Assembly (NCBI RefSeq): GCF_003217095.1
Contig: NZ_QJSR01000003.1
Coordinates: forward strand, 243,375 to 307,374
From: Rhizobium sp. PP-CC-3A-592
GTDB taxonomy: Bacteria > Pseudomonadota > Alphaproteobacteria > Rhizobiales > Rhizobiaceae
DNA length: 64,000 nucleotides
Direction: 5' to 3'
Both the position numbers and the translations under genes were made by a program. The notes under the pieces were generated by a model, which made no database searches, was not told the DNA's origin, and saw only the letters and a program-made list of their open reading frames with translations. Shown here piece by piece: positions 53,483 through 62,428 of the stretch (the first letter of the stretch is position 1; each line of letters begins with the position of its first letter).

Positions 53483-55858
53483 TCAGGGATGACTGACGAA
53501 CGCCCTGCTGACCATCTTCCAGTCACCCTCGATGCGACGCACGGGACCCTTGACCTCGATCCGGCTGCGCAGGTGAATGGCGGCGCTGGAAGAGCCGATC
53601 ATCAGCTCGAACATGCCCGGCTCGACAATCCGGAAACCCTCCTGCCCCGTGAACGAGAACATGTCCGTCGGGACGCGGAAGGTGACGCAGGCGCTTTCGC
53701 CGGGCTCGAGGAAAACGCGCCGGAACGCCTTCAACTCCTTGATCGGGCGGACGACCGAACATACGAGGTCGCGGACATAAAGCTGGGGGATCTCCGTTCC
53801 CCCGCGCTGGCCCACATTGCGCAGCGTGAAGGAAACGCCGACGCTGCCCTCCTCGCTCTGCACCGAGGACCGGTCGAGCGTGAGGTCCTCGTAGACGAAG
53901 TCCGTATAGGAGAGCCCGTGCCCGAAGGGATAACGGCTCCCGAAATGACGGGCCACCGGGGTCCCCGAGCTTTTGAATTTGTGATTGTAGAAATAGGGCG
54001 AAGCGCCGCCGCTGCGCGGCACGGAAATGGACAGGCGACCGGAGGGCTCGACGACGCCGGTCAGCACGTCGGCAATCGCCGCCCCGCCTTCCTGCCCGCC
54101 AAAGAAGGCCATGACCTGAGCGGCCACACGATCTTCCAGACCACTGAGCGTATAGGGCCGGCCGGAGGTGATGACGACGATCACGGGCGTTCCCGTTTCC
54201 ACGACCGCGTCCAGCAGGGCCTGCTGAACGCCGGGGAGCACCAGCGTATCGGTGTCCGATCCTTCACCCACGGTGCCCGTCTGGAAGATGCCGGAGAGAT
54301 CTCCAACGCAGACGATCGCCACATCGGCCTGTCGGGCGGCCTCGACGGCCGCCGGAATGAGATCGAGGCTCGTGGAGACCGGAGAGGTTTGGGACAGCGT
54401 CGTCATGTCGGGAACGTCGCCGGGAAAGACCGGCGCGCCCGACTGACGGGCCTCGAGGATGTGGCAACCCTTGGCGTAGCGGACACGCTCGGTGCCGAAC
54501 CGCGCCTCGAAGGCGGCGCGCGGCGTGATTACGGATGTTGCGGCGTCCTTGAGATCGCTGACGATGAGATGCACGGGGAAGGAATAATCGCCAAGCAGCG
54601 CCAGCGGATCGTCGGCCGTCGGGCCGATCAAGGCGATGGTCTTGGTCTCCGCCAGCGGAAGAATGCCGTCATTGGCGAGGATGACGACCGATTTCTGGGC
54701 AACCCGACGGGCGACATCGATCGCCTCCGGGGTCTGCAGCGCGATGCCGGCCTCATCGGTATAGGGATTCTCGAACAGGCCGAGGCGCATCTTCTCGGTC
54801 AGGATACGGCGCACGATCTCGTCGATGGTATCGATGCCGATCAGGCCCCGCGCCAGTGCCTCCTTCAGATGAGATGCGCAGTCGTCGCCTGGAAGCTCCA
54901 CGTCGAGGCCGGCCTTGAAGGCGAGCGCAGCGGCTTCCGCCGGATCGGCCGCAACGCCGTGATGCTGATAGAGCAGACTGATGCCGATATAGTCCGCGAC
55001 GACCAAGCCATCGAAGCCCCAGTCGTCTCGCAGCACCTTCGTCAGCAAATGATGCGAGGCATGGCACGGCTCTCCATCGATGTCGTGATAGGCGGGCATG
55101 ACCGATCCCGCATCCGCCAGCCTTACGGCCATTTCGAACGGCAGCAGAAATGTGTCGTTCAATTCCCGCCAGCCGAGATTGACCGGCGCATGGTTGCGCG
55201 CGCCCTCCGAGAGGGAGTGCCCTGCATAATGCTTCAGCGTCGCCAGGAAGTCGCGGTCGCGCCCCTGCAGGCCGCGGACATAGCGGGAGGCCATGAGCCC
55301 GACGAGATAGGGATCCTCGCCGAACGTCTCTTCCGTGCGACCCCACCGCGCGTCGCGGGCGACGTCCAGTACGGGGGCCAGCCCCTGGCGGCAGCCGATG
55401 GAGCGGGCCTCCTGGCCGATGACCCGGCCAACCTCCTCGATGAGGGCGGGATCGAACGTCGCGCCGAAGGCGAGCGACGAAGGAAACAGCGTGCCGCCCT
55501 GCGCCATGATGCCGGACAGGCATTCTTCGTGCGAAATGACGGGAATGCCGAGCCGGGTTTCTTCCACGAGGAATTTCTGCAGCCGGTTCAAAGCACGGAC
55601 GCCGGCAGCCGGATCGACCGGGCGGCTGCCGAGAGGGCGCGTGATCTGCCCGAGACCGAACGACAGCTTCGCCTTCAGCCGATCCGCATCATCAGCGCCG
55701 GTGAACGTATCGGTGCGCACCTCGTGACGGCCGTCTTCCGACAGCAGCAGCCAGAAGGCGTGCATCTGTGCGATCTTCTCCTCGATGCTCATACGGCCGA
55801 GAAGATCGGCAACGCGGTTCTCGATCGACTGGGCAGAATTCTTGTAGATATCCGTCAT
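53483..55858 (-). CDS. Family 3 glycoside hydrolase (beta-glucosidase/xylosidase type)
   Basis: 791 residues. N-terminal GH3 barrel with EKIAQMHAFWLL, PLGSRPVDPAAGVRALNR, EARSIGCRQGLAPVLDVARD, KHYAGHSLSEG and GFDGLVVADYIGISLLYQHH, where the Asp of VVADY is the usual nucleophile. The GH3 C domain (KTIALIGPTADDPLALLGD, VGEGSDTDTLVLPGVQQAL) and a terminal fibronectin-III-like domain (VSFTLRNVGQRGGTEIPQLY) follow. No signal peptide, so it acts on an imported oligosaccharide in the cytoplasm. ATG 55858 is chosen; a GTG six bases earlier is possible and neither has a strong ribosome site. Confidence 0.93.
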   Translation of the reverse strand: MTDIYKNSAQSIENRVADLLGRMSIEEKIAQMHAFWLLLSEDGRHEVRTDTFTGADDADRLKAKLSFGLGQITRPLGSRPVDPAAGVRALNRLQKFLVEETRLGIPVISHEECLSGIMAQGGTLFPSSLAFGATFDPALIEEVGRVIGQEARSIGCRQGLAPVLDVARDARWGRTEETFGEDPYLVGLMASRYVRGLQGRDRDFLATLKHYAGHSLSEGARNHAPVNLGWRELNDTFLLPFEMAVRLADAGSVMPAYHDIDGEPCHASHHLLTKVLRDDWGFDGLVVADYIGISLLYQHHGVAADPAEAAALAFKAGLDVELPGDDCASHLKEALARGLIGIDTIDEIVRRILTEKMRLGLFENPYTDEAGIALQTPEAIDVARRVAQKSVVILANDGILPLAETKTIALIGPTADDPLALLGDYSFPVHLIVSDLKDAATSVITPRAAFEARFGTERVRYAKGCHILEARQSGAPVFPGDVPDMTTLSQTSPVSTSLDLIPAAVEAARQADVAIVCVGDLSGIFQTGTVGEGSDTDTLVLPGVQQALLDAVVETGTPVIVVITSGRPYTLSGLEDRVAAQVMAFFGGQEGGAAIADVLTGVVEPSGRLSISVPRSGGASPYFYNHKFKSSGTPVARHFGSRYPFGHGLSYTDFVYEDLTLDRSSVQSEEGSVGVSFTLRNVGQRGGTEIPQLYVRDLVCSVVRPIKELKAFRRVFLEPGESACVTFRVPTDMFSFTGQEGFRIVEPGMFELMIGSSSAAIHLRSRIEVKGPVRRIEGDWKMVSRAFVSHP

Positions 55859-56348
55859 GGCCACAGGTCCAGAATTTAAAGAGACGACACGGCGTCACGT
55901 GTTGCACGCGTTAGCGCTAGTAGTCATTAAACTCGATCTAACATGGTAGCGTATCTTCATTATAACAAGGACTTGCTGCTGATATGCCTCTTGTGCCGAG
56001 GCCCATGTTTTACCCCTAAAAAACGAGACGCCTGCTCGGCTGTGACAACTGAAGATGGCGCCTTATCCGGAAAACGGTCTGAAAACGGGATGCTGCTGTA
56101 TCGGTATCCGTACGTTTCTTGCGGGAACCTCGGCCGACTTCGTTAAAGTCTTCGAACACGGAGTACAATAGCGAGATTTCTTACAACATCGTCACCGCGA
56201 CAGGACGAACCTTGATGACCAGGGCTCAGACATCTCTGGGGCAGCCGTGAGCTTGGAAAAACGTGGCCTGACGTGCCAACCAGCCAGACACCTTGTTTTA
56301 TGATGTTTGTCATATTAAAGTCTATGCACCTTTAGGAGGAGGTGAACA
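55859..56348. other. Intergenic region, A/T-rich, with LacI-like operator
   Basis: About 490 bases between divergent GH3 and thioesterase genes. Open frames here look random. It contains the candidate LacI-type site at 55911-55920 and, near the right end, the promoter and an AGGAGGAGGT ribosome site for the thioesterase. I see no RNA gene. Confidence 0.6.
55911..55920. promoter_or_regulatory. LacI-type operator candidate
   Basis: TTAGCGCTAG contains the 8-bp palindrome TAGCGCTA, with a CpG at its centre as in LacI/GalR-family sites, 53 bases upstream of the GH3 start. No LacI-family gene is in the window. Confidence 0.4.
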
Positions 56349-56819
56349 ATGGACGTCCTCAGGAATAACCAAGCCGGTCTTTCCGGTCTTGCTCAGTTGC
56401 AGGCTCTGATAGCGGCCAACAGTCCGCCGCCGATCAACGAAACGATGAAGTTCGTCCTGATCGAGATCGAAGAAGGTCGGGCAGTGTTCGAAGGCAATCC
56501 CGACCGCAGCGTCTATAACCCGATCGGATCGGTGCATGGTGGATATGCCGCGACGCTTCTCGACAGCGCATGCGGCTGCGCGGTCCATTCCAAGCTGGCG
56601 GCCGACCAAGGCTATACGACGCTGGAACTCAAGGTCGCCTATCACCGTCCGCTGACGGAGGCGAGCGGTCCCGTTCGCGCCGAGGGGCGCATTCTTTCGA
56701 TGGGGCGGCGCGCGGCCTTTGCCGAGGCGACGCTGACGGATCGCGACGGCCGCCTCTGTGCCAGCGCGACATCCACCTTGCTCGTCTTTCCTCTCGAGCG
56801 AGCCGCAGCGACCGCCTGA
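56349..56819 (+). CDS. PaaI-type hot-dog thioesterase
   Basis: 156 residues. The hot-dog core shows NPIGSVHGGYAATLLDSACG, the HGG motif and the Asp of the PaaI site, then TTLELKVAYHRPLTEAS and RAEGRILSMGRRAAFAEATL. The family hydrolyses acyl-CoA thioesters, often aryl or hydroxyphenylacetyl-CoA. It is preceded by AGGAGGAGGT and followed 44 bases later by the thiolase, so the two are likely co-transcribed. The first 25 residues are extra compared with the shortest PaaI proteins. Confidence 0.9.
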   Translation: MDVLRNNQAGLSGLAQLQALIAANSPPPINETMKFVLIEIEEGRAVFEGNPDRSVYNPIGSVHGGYAATLLDSACGCAVHSKLAADQGYTTLELKVAYHRPLTEASGPVRAEGRILSMGRRAAFAEATLTDRDGRLCASATSTLLVFPLERAAATA

Positions 56820-56863
56820 CAGCGACCACCAACTAACGCCTTCAAAACAGGAGGGACGCCACC

Positions 56864-58048
56864 ATGAGCCAGTCCGACATCATCCTCGCTTGTCCCGTGC
56901 GAACAGCCATTGGCGGCTATAACGGCACATTGAAGAACACGCCCGCAACCGAACTTGGCGCGATCGTGATCGCCGAGACCCTGCGCCGCTCCGGCCTGTC
57001 GGGCGAAGACATCGACACGGTCGTCATGGGCAACGTCGTCCAGGCGGGCAACCGCATGAACCCGGCGCGGCAGGCCGCGATCGGCGGGGGTTTGCCGGTT
57101 TCCGTGCCGGCGCTGACGGTCAACCGCGTCTGCGGTTCGGGCGCACAGGCGATCCTGTCGGTGGCGATGGAGATCATGGCCGGCGGCGCAACGGCAACGA
57201 TCGCCGGCGGAATGGAGAACATGGATCGCGCGCCCTACCTGATGGATGGCGGTCGCTGGGGCTACCGCATGGGCCCGGCACAGATCCTCGACAGCATGCT
57301 GACCGATGGCTTGAACGATGCATTCTCCGGCCAGCATTCCGGTTGGCACACGGAGGACCTTGTCGAAAAATTGCAGATGACCCGTCAGGACCAGGACGCG
57401 TTCTCCGCACAATCCCAGCAGCGTTTCGCAGCCGCGCAGGAAAGCGGCGCGTTTGCGGAGGAAATCGTATCGGTCGAGGTAAAGGGCCGCAAAGGCACCG
57501 AGAGTTTCAACCGCGACGAAGCACCGCGACCAGAAACGACGGTCGAGACGCTGGCACGGCTGAAGCCCGCCTTCCGCCCGGACGGCACGATTACGGCCGG
57601 CAATGCGCCGGGGCTGAACAGTGCCGCGGCGGCCGTGATCGTTGCAGAGCGCAGCTTTGCCGAGAAGAAGGGCCTCGTGCCAATGGCGCGAATGGCCGGC
57701 TATGGCGTGGCCGGGGTGGAGCCGGGCCTGTTCGGTCTCGGGCCGGTGCCGGCCGTGAAGTTGGCACTGACACGCGCCGGCTGGAAGCTCGGCGATATCG
57801 AGCGGATCGAAATCAACGAGGCCTTCGCCGCCGTTCCGATCGCCGTGATGCGCGAACTCGGCCTGCCCGAGGACATTATCAATGTCGAAGGCGGCGCCAT
57901 CGCCCATGGCCATCCCATCGGCGCAACGGGCGCCATCCTGGTCACCCGCCTGCTGCACGGCATGAAGCGGGACGGGCTTTCCAAGGGGATCGTCACGCTT
58001 TGTATCGGCGGCGGACAGGGGATTGCTCTCGCGCTCGAGATGATCTGA
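56864..58048 (+). CDS. Acetyl-CoA acetyltransferase (thiolase)
   Basis: 394 residues. Catalytic residues: Cys in TVNRVCGSGAQAILS near residue 90, His in VEGGAIAHGHPIGATGA near 350 and Cys in IVTLCIGGGQGIALALE near 380; the substrate loop is EINEAFAAVPIAVMREL. Biosynthetic-type thiolases of this length condense two acetyl-CoA or split acetoacetyl-CoA. AGGAGGG precedes the ATG. Its partner may be the thioesterase, but polyhydroxybutyrate genes are not nearby. Confidence 0.93.
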   Translation: MSQSDIILACPVRTAIGGYNGTLKNTPATELGAIVIAETLRRSGLSGEDIDTVVMGNVVQAGNRMNPARQAAIGGGLPVSVPALTVNRVCGSGAQAILSVAMEIMAGGATATIAGGMENMDRAPYLMDGGRWGYRMGPAQILDSMLTDGLNDAFSGQHSGWHTEDLVEKLQMTRQDQDAFSAQSQQRFAAAQESGAFAEEIVSVEVKGRKGTESFNRDEAPRPETTVETLARLKPAFRPDGTITAGNAPGLNSAAAAVIVAERSFAEKKGLVPMARMAGYGVAGVEPGLFGLGPVPAVKLALTRAGWKLGDIERIEINEAFAAVPIAVMRELGLPEDIINVEGGAIAHGHPIGATGAILVTRLLHGMKRDGLSKGIVTLCIGGGQGIALALEMI

Positions 58049-58058
58049 TCCGCGGTTC

Positions 58059-59327
58059 TCAGCCCTTGAGGGCTGCGGCCGGCGACTGGCGATAGGCGAG
58101 GACGGCCGGCACGACGGCAAGAACGGCCGCGAAAGCCGTGACGAAAGCTGCGAAGGCGAGGTCTCCGCGTGCGAAGGCCACGGGCATCGTGAAGCCGTTC
58201 TGCCGCGAAACGATGCCGCCGATGACGTCCGAGACGAGGTAGCCGAGGCCGAAACCGAGGAGGATGCCAGCAAGGCTGATGGCGAAAAGCTGCAGCCAGA
58301 CGATCCGGAACACGACGGTTCGCGATGCACCGAAGGCACGCAACGCGCCGATCTGCCGCCGGCGCTGCCCGACATGCATGATGGTAACGAGCAGAAGTGC
58401 GGCCGCGATGAGAACCTGCGTGCCGATCGCCACCGCCATCAGCAGAATTTTGGCATCCCCAAGCGTCGCATAAAGCCGCGTCAGCACCTCACCGGGAAAG
58501 ACGGCGAGCGTCGTGCCGCTGCGATATTCCTGGCGAAGCTTGTAGGCATCGGCAATCGTCTTCGGCTTGACCAGAACGGCCGGCACCCCGGCTGAATGTT
58601 CCGCCCAGTCTTCGTTGATCGGCGCCGTGGCATCGGCGCTATGCTCATGCTCGCCACCCGCATGGCCAGCTTCGGCGTGGCCCGCTTCCTCGTGACCAGC
58701 CTCCTCATGCTCGGCCTTGTCATGCCCCATCCCGTGCAGCTCCCACACGGCCTGTATGGGCACGAGAATCGCCCGGTCCCATGGCGTGCCGGTCGGCTTC
58801 ATCCGACCGACGACCGCATAGGCAAGGCCGGTATGCGTATGGGCGCCCTCTTCCGCGGTCCCGTGCATGGGCTTGATCACCGCGCCCATGGAGAGGTCGA
58901 CCGCCGAGCCGATCACCGCATTACCCTCTTGCCGCAAGCCCACACCCTCCTGCAGTTGCGGCGAAAGATGCGCCACGAGAGCGGTCGATGTGCCCACCAG
59001 CGGATAGCCCGCAAAGGAATCGCCGAAGCCGATGGGGGCGGCGAATGCCACGCGCGGATCGGCCGCAAGACGCTGAAGCACGGCACCTTCCATCAGCGGC
59101 AGGGGGGCTGGCTGAAGGAAGACGGAGGACAGGACCAGCTGCGTTTCGCTGCCCGCCGCACCGATCACCAGATCGAACGCGTTGGCCGCGCGGGCGCTGC
59201 CGAGCCGGAGCGCGCGTTCCTGCAGCGTCACCGAGACGGCGAGCGCAACGGCGAAGGCGACCAGCAGCAGGATGGCGATCGTCCCGCCCTTGTGGCGGCG
59301 GATGTCCGCGAGGATGAAACCGATCAT
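58059..59327 (-). CDS. FtsX/MacB-type ABC transporter permease with a His pentad repeat
   Basis: 422 residues. Four membrane helices in the FtsX layout: one near residues 18-36, a large periplasmic domain to about residue 275, then three helices (about 290-315, 345-370, 390-412). The extracytoplasmic domain has a low-complexity stretch, residues 198-229, with His at every fifth position (H202, 207, 212, 217, 222, 227) in an E/A/G context. Such loops bind zinc or other divalent metals. Overlaps the ATPase gene by four bases. Together with the DUF3299 gene it matches a metal-linked export trio. Confidence 0.88.
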   Translation of the reverse strand: MIGFILADIRRHKGGTIAILLLVAFAVALAVSVTLQERALRLGSARAANAFDLVIGAAGSETQLVLSSVFLQPAPLPLMEGAVLQRLAADPRVAFAAPIGFGDSFAGYPLVGTSTALVAHLSPQLQEGVGLRQEGNAVIGSAVDLSMGAVIKPMHGTAEEGAHTHTGLAYAVVGRMKPTGTPWDRAILVPIQAVWELHGMGHDKAEHEEAGHEEAGHAEAGHAGGEHEHSADATAPINEDWAEHSAGVPAVLVKPKTIADAYKLRQEYRSGTTLAVFPGEVLTRLYATLGDAKILLMAVAIGTQVLIAAALLLVTIMHVGQRRRQIGALRAFGASRTVVFRIVWLQLFAISLAGILLGFGLGYLVSDVIGGIVSRQNGFTMPVAFARGDLAFAAFVTAFAAVLAVVPAVLAYRQSPAAALKG

Positions 59328-60007
59328 ATCACAGCCGCCTTGCTGTCATGAGAGATCTGGCCGCGTTCGAGCGTGATTCGGCGCGGCAGGCGCGAAATCA
59401 GGGCGGGATCGTGCGACACGACGATGAGCGTGGCACCGGCCGCACCCGCCAGACCGATCAGCAGGTCGGCAATGACCTGACCGCTTTCCTCGTCGAGACT
59501 TGCCGTCGGTTCGTCGGCGATGACGATGCCCGGTGCGCGCACGAGCGCGCGGGCGATGGCAACGCGCTGCATTTCGCCGCGCGACATCGTCTCGACCGAC
59601 TGGCCGGGTCGTTCGAGCCCCGTGCCGGCAAGGAGGTCGCGTGCGCGACGCTTGACGGCGGACGATGCCGCGGAGGCAAGCCGCGCAGGCAACAGGACGT
59701 TGTCGAGCGCCGACAGTCCGGGAAAAAGATGAAAATCCTGCATGACGAGGCCGACATGCTCGGCCCGCCAGTGGTCGCGCCGATGCTCGGCAAGGCGAAC
59801 GAGATCGGTTCCGCTCCAGTCGATCCGACCCTCGCGGACGTGCTCAAGGCCGGAGACGACATTGACGAAGGTGCTCTTGCCCGAGCCAGAGGCGCCGGTC
59901 ACGGCCACGTTTTCCCCAGCTGCAAACTGCAATGCAGGAACCGAGAGCACCGGCGCGGCAAGCCCGGCATAGGAGACGGCGATATCTTTGAGGGTCAGCG
60001 ACAGCAT
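59324..60007 (-). CDS. LolD/MacB-type ABC transporter ATP-binding protein
   Basis: 227 residues. Walker A TGASGSGKSTFVNVVSG, Q-loop VMQDFHLFPGLSALDN, signature MSRGEMQRVAIARAL (a known variant of LSGGE), Walker B GIVIADEPTASLDEES and H-loop IVVSHDPALISRL. This is the single-domain type that serves FtsX-like permeases. ATG 60007 (MLSLTLKDI) is the family start; a longer reading is rejected. Four bases follow the DUF3299 stop. Confidence 0.93.
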   Translation of the reverse strand: MLSLTLKDIAVSYAGLAAPVLSVPALQFAAGENVAVTGASGSGKSTFVNVVSGLEHVREGRIDWSGTDLVRLAEHRRDHWRAEHVGLVMQDFHLFPGLSALDNVLLPARLASAASSAVKRRARDLLAGTGLERPGQSVETMSRGEMQRVAIARALVRAPGIVIADEPTASLDEESGQVIADLLIGLAGAAGATLIVVSHDPALISRLPRRITLERGQISHDSKAAVI

Positions 60008-60011
60008 GTGC

Positions 60012-60473
60012 TCAGACCGACCAATAACGCGCATTGCGGAGACGCAGCCGGCTGACGAAGCCGGTCTCGGTATCCGTCCACGTGCCCACCTCCAGCGTCC
60101 CCGACACGGAAATGCGCGTTCCCGGCTGGACGAAGGTCTGCGCCTCATTGAGGTAGACGACGACGATATTGTCGGGCCAATCGGAATCCGACGAGCAGAA
60201 AGGGCAGATCGACATGGGAATCTCGGTCAGCACGAAGAATGCCGCCTCGGCCTTCAGGGGCGGCGCCATGAAGCCGCTCATCGTCACGCCCTTGCCGTTC
60301 AGCGCTTTCACGGTATCGGAGAAGGTAAGGCCGAGCACGCCGACACTGCCGTAGAGATCGTTGAAGCCGATCTCGGTGTCCGCAGCGAAAGCGAACGGCG
60401 GAAAGACCGCCGCTGGCAGGGATGCGAGCAAGCCGAGGAGCGTGCGACGGCGCAAGGCCTCAGATTTCGTCAT
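60012..60473 (-). CDS. DUF3299-type exported protein
   Basis: 153 residues. A signal with a twin arginine-like RRRTLLGLLASLPAAVF start, cleavage near AFAADTE. The mature part has LTFSDTVKALNGKGVTMSGF, FFVLTEIPMSICPFCSSDSD, where CPFC could bind metal or a haem, and DNIVVVYL. DUF3299 proteins are found beside LolD/FtsX-like transporters in Zur-controlled loci such as the P. aeruginosa PA4063-PA4066 group. The operon order here (DUF3299, ATPase, permease) is consistent with that role. Confidence 0.82.
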   Translation of the reverse strand: MTKSEALRRRTLLGLLASLPAAVFPPFAFAADTEIGFNDLYGSVGVLGLTFSDTVKALNGKGVTMSGFMAPPLKAEAAFFVLTEIPMSICPFCSSDSDWPDNIVVVYLNEAQTFVQPGTRISVSGTLEVGTWTDTETGFVSRLRLRNARYWSV

Positions 60474-60489
60474 GTCGTTTCCTCAAGCG

Positions 60490-60511
60490 CCGCCGGGCGA
60501 TAACCCGGCGG
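60490..60511 (-). terminator. Hairpin after the alkaline phosphatase gene
   Basis: Perfect 8-bp GC stem CCGCCGGG / CCCGGCGG with a 6-base loop, 11 bases after the phosphatase stop in the minus direction and 17 bases ahead of the DUF3299 start. It lacks a T run, so read-through to the DUF3299 operon is possible. Confidence 0.5.
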
Positions 60512-60522
60512 GCTGCCCTTTC

Positions 60523-62289
60523 TTACTTCGCGGAGATCTTGTCCGGCGAGCCGAGGGCGAGACTGTCGGCGAGCACGCGGTAGATGTCGCTTTCTTCCAT
60601 ATAGCCCTTGAAGCCTTCCGATCCGGGGCCGCTTGCCTGCAGCACGACGTCATCGACGGCATGGACGGCGCTTTCGGAGGTCTTCGGCAGATTGCCTTCA
60701 CGCAGAACGGCGCCGGGCACGTCCTTATAGGCCGGGTTCGCGACGTATTCCTTGTTCTCGTTCTGGACGGTCGGCTCGAACGGGCCATCGAGCTTCGGGC
60801 GGAAGGTCTCGTAGTAATCCGGGAAGTTGCTGGAAAACACGGCGAGGCGGCGCGTCGGATCGACCTTGTCGGGATAGCCGTCGCCGTCCTTGTCCTCGTA
60901 GTTGGGGAAGCCGGCATCGGCGTAGATGCCGACCTTCTGGCGCATCTCCGTGCCCGGCTTCTCGTCGTCGATGGTGCCGATGACGGAAATGCCGTGGGTG
61001 TGGTCGCCGGTAACGACGATCAGCGTATCCGGGTTCTTGGCGGCGAAGTCGCGCGCGACGCCCACGGCCTTGTCGAACTCGATCGTCTCATACAGCGCCC
61101 GGTCCCAGTCCATCGGGTGGGACATCTTGTCGATCGTGGCGCCCTCGACCATCAGGAAGAAGCCGTCCTCGTTCTTCGACAGCTGCGTCAGCGCCGCATT
61201 GGTCATGTCGACGAGGCCCGGCTGGTTCGGGAACTTCGAAACCGTGCCCTTCTTCAGGAAATTGCGGTCGAGGATCGAGTCCATGTTGCCGGTGTGGAAC
61301 AGGCCGAGCAGCTTGGCGGCATTGGTGCCGGAAGAGGCCTCGAGTTCGGTCCTGTCGGTCGCCAGTGCGTAGCCGGCGTCCTTGAACAGCTGGATATAAT
61401 CCTTGTCGTCCTTGCGCTTGGAACCGGGCGTTGCCTGCGGCAGGAAGTAGGCGGAACCGCCGCCGAGGATGACCTCCGGCTGCACGGCATAGAACATGCC
61501 GACGATGTCGGCCTTGTCGGCGCGCTTGCGGGTGTGGGCGACGACGGCGGCCGGGGTGGCATCCTCGATCTCGGCGGTGGACACGACGCCGATCGCCTTC
61601 TTCGTGGTGCGGCGCAGAGCCTCCGCGATGGTCTCGACCTTCGGGTCATCGAGGCTTGCCGGCGTGCGGTCGGCATAGACGCCGAGGGCGTTGACCGCCG
61701 TCTTGTGGCCGGTCATGTAGGCGGACATCGTGTTGGCGCTGTCGGTCGCAATCGCGTCTGTGGCCGAGGTCCCGACGAAGGCCATGTGGTCGAGATCGTC
61801 CATGGCGAGACGGCCATTGGACTTTCCTTCGGTCATGCCCTTGGACATGATGCGGGCGCCGGTGCGGTGCGCGACGGAGAGGCCGTCGCCAAGCAGGAAG
61901 ATCACGTTCTTCGCCTTCGGCTGCGCGGTGGTCTCGTAGACCTCCCACGTCACCGAATTCGTCTCGCCGCCTGCGGTCACGTCGACCTTGTAGCTGCCGG
62001 CCTTCAGGATTCGCGCGCCGCGCAGGATCAGGGCGGAACCGAGAACCTTGTCCTCCTTGCCCTTTTCCTCGGCCACGAATTCGGCAGCGGAGCCGAGCGC
62101 CGCGGCATAATCCTCGCCGTTGACGGTGACCTTCACATCCTCGGCCTTCACCACGCCGGGCAGCTCGATCTTGAAGTCGAACGGCGATCCCGCAAGGATC
62201 GTCGCGCGGGAGAGCGGGTAGACGGTCGTGGCCTGGGCCGCGCCGGCAAGGATGGTGGTCGCGACAAGCGCAGCAAGAAGAGTCCGCAT
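60523..62289 (-). CDS. Exported alkaline phosphatase
   Basis: 588 residues. Signal peptide MRTLLAALVATTILAGAAQA, an immunoglobulin-like N-terminal domain (about 22-118), then the alkaline phosphatase fold: IFLLGDG (metal Asp 135), the nucleophile Ser in ATDSANTMSAYMTG (184), VEGATIDKMSH (381-391) and VVTGDHTHG (427-433) with metal-binding His residues. A DKDGDGYPD stretch (466-474) resembles a calcium-binding EF-hand loop inserted in the fold. It releases phosphate in the periplasm. ATG 62289 follows GAGG and gives the signal peptide; a longer frame upstream is rejected. Followed by a hairpin. Confidence 0.95.
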   Translation of the reverse strand: MRTLLAALVATTILAGAAQATTVYPLSRATILAGSPFDFKIELPGVVKAEDVKVTVNGEDYAAALGSAAEFVAEEKGKEDKVLGSALILRGARILKAGSYKVDVTAGGETNSVTWEVYETTAQPKAKNVIFLLGDGLSVAHRTGARIMSKGMTEGKSNGRLAMDDLDHMAFVGTSATDAIATDSANTMSAYMTGHKTAVNALGVYADRTPASLDDPKVETIAEALRRTTKKAIGVVSTAEIEDATPAAVVAHTRKRADKADIVGMFYAVQPEVILGGGSAYFLPQATPGSKRKDDKDYIQLFKDAGYALATDRTELEASSGTNAAKLLGLFHTGNMDSILDRNFLKKGTVSKFPNQPGLVDMTNAALTQLSKNEDGFFLMVEGATIDKMSHPMDWDRALYETIEFDKAVGVARDFAAKNPDTLIVVTGDHTHGISVIGTIDDEKPGTEMRQKVGIYADAGFPNYEDKDGDGYPDKVDPTRRLAVFSSNFPDYYETFRPKLDGPFEPTVQNENKEYVANPAYKDVPGAVLREGNLPKTSESAVHAVDDVVLQASGPGSEGFKGYMEESDIYRVLADSLALGSPDKISAK

Positions 62290-62428
62290 GAGAACCTCGT
62301 TCGGGTGGAGAGGAGACTGTATGCGGGCAGGCTTAACCGCCCTGTGTGACGGTTGGATGATGGTCGTCACGCTGGTTGCAGAAAGACGACGGTTCGCCGC
62401 TCGGTGTGGGTGTCGCAGCCGCGGGCGA

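Noticed and set aside
53489-55879. Open frame of 796 codons opposite the GH3 gene
   Set aside because: The GH3 protein has complete family motifs; the antisense frame has none.
55943-56146. Small open frame of 67 codons in the GH3/thioesterase intergenic region
   Set aside because: No ribosome site and a cysteine- and arginine-rich sequence without a recognisable pattern; too weak to call.
60361-62349. Open frame of 662 codons on the plus strand
   Set aside because: It is antisense to the alkaline phosphatase and the DUF3299 gene, both with signal peptides and motifs.
62290-62428. Possible Pho box ahead of the alkaline phosphatase
   Set aside because: I looked for CTGTCAT direct repeats and found only scattered partial matches (GTCAC), not a convincing pair.
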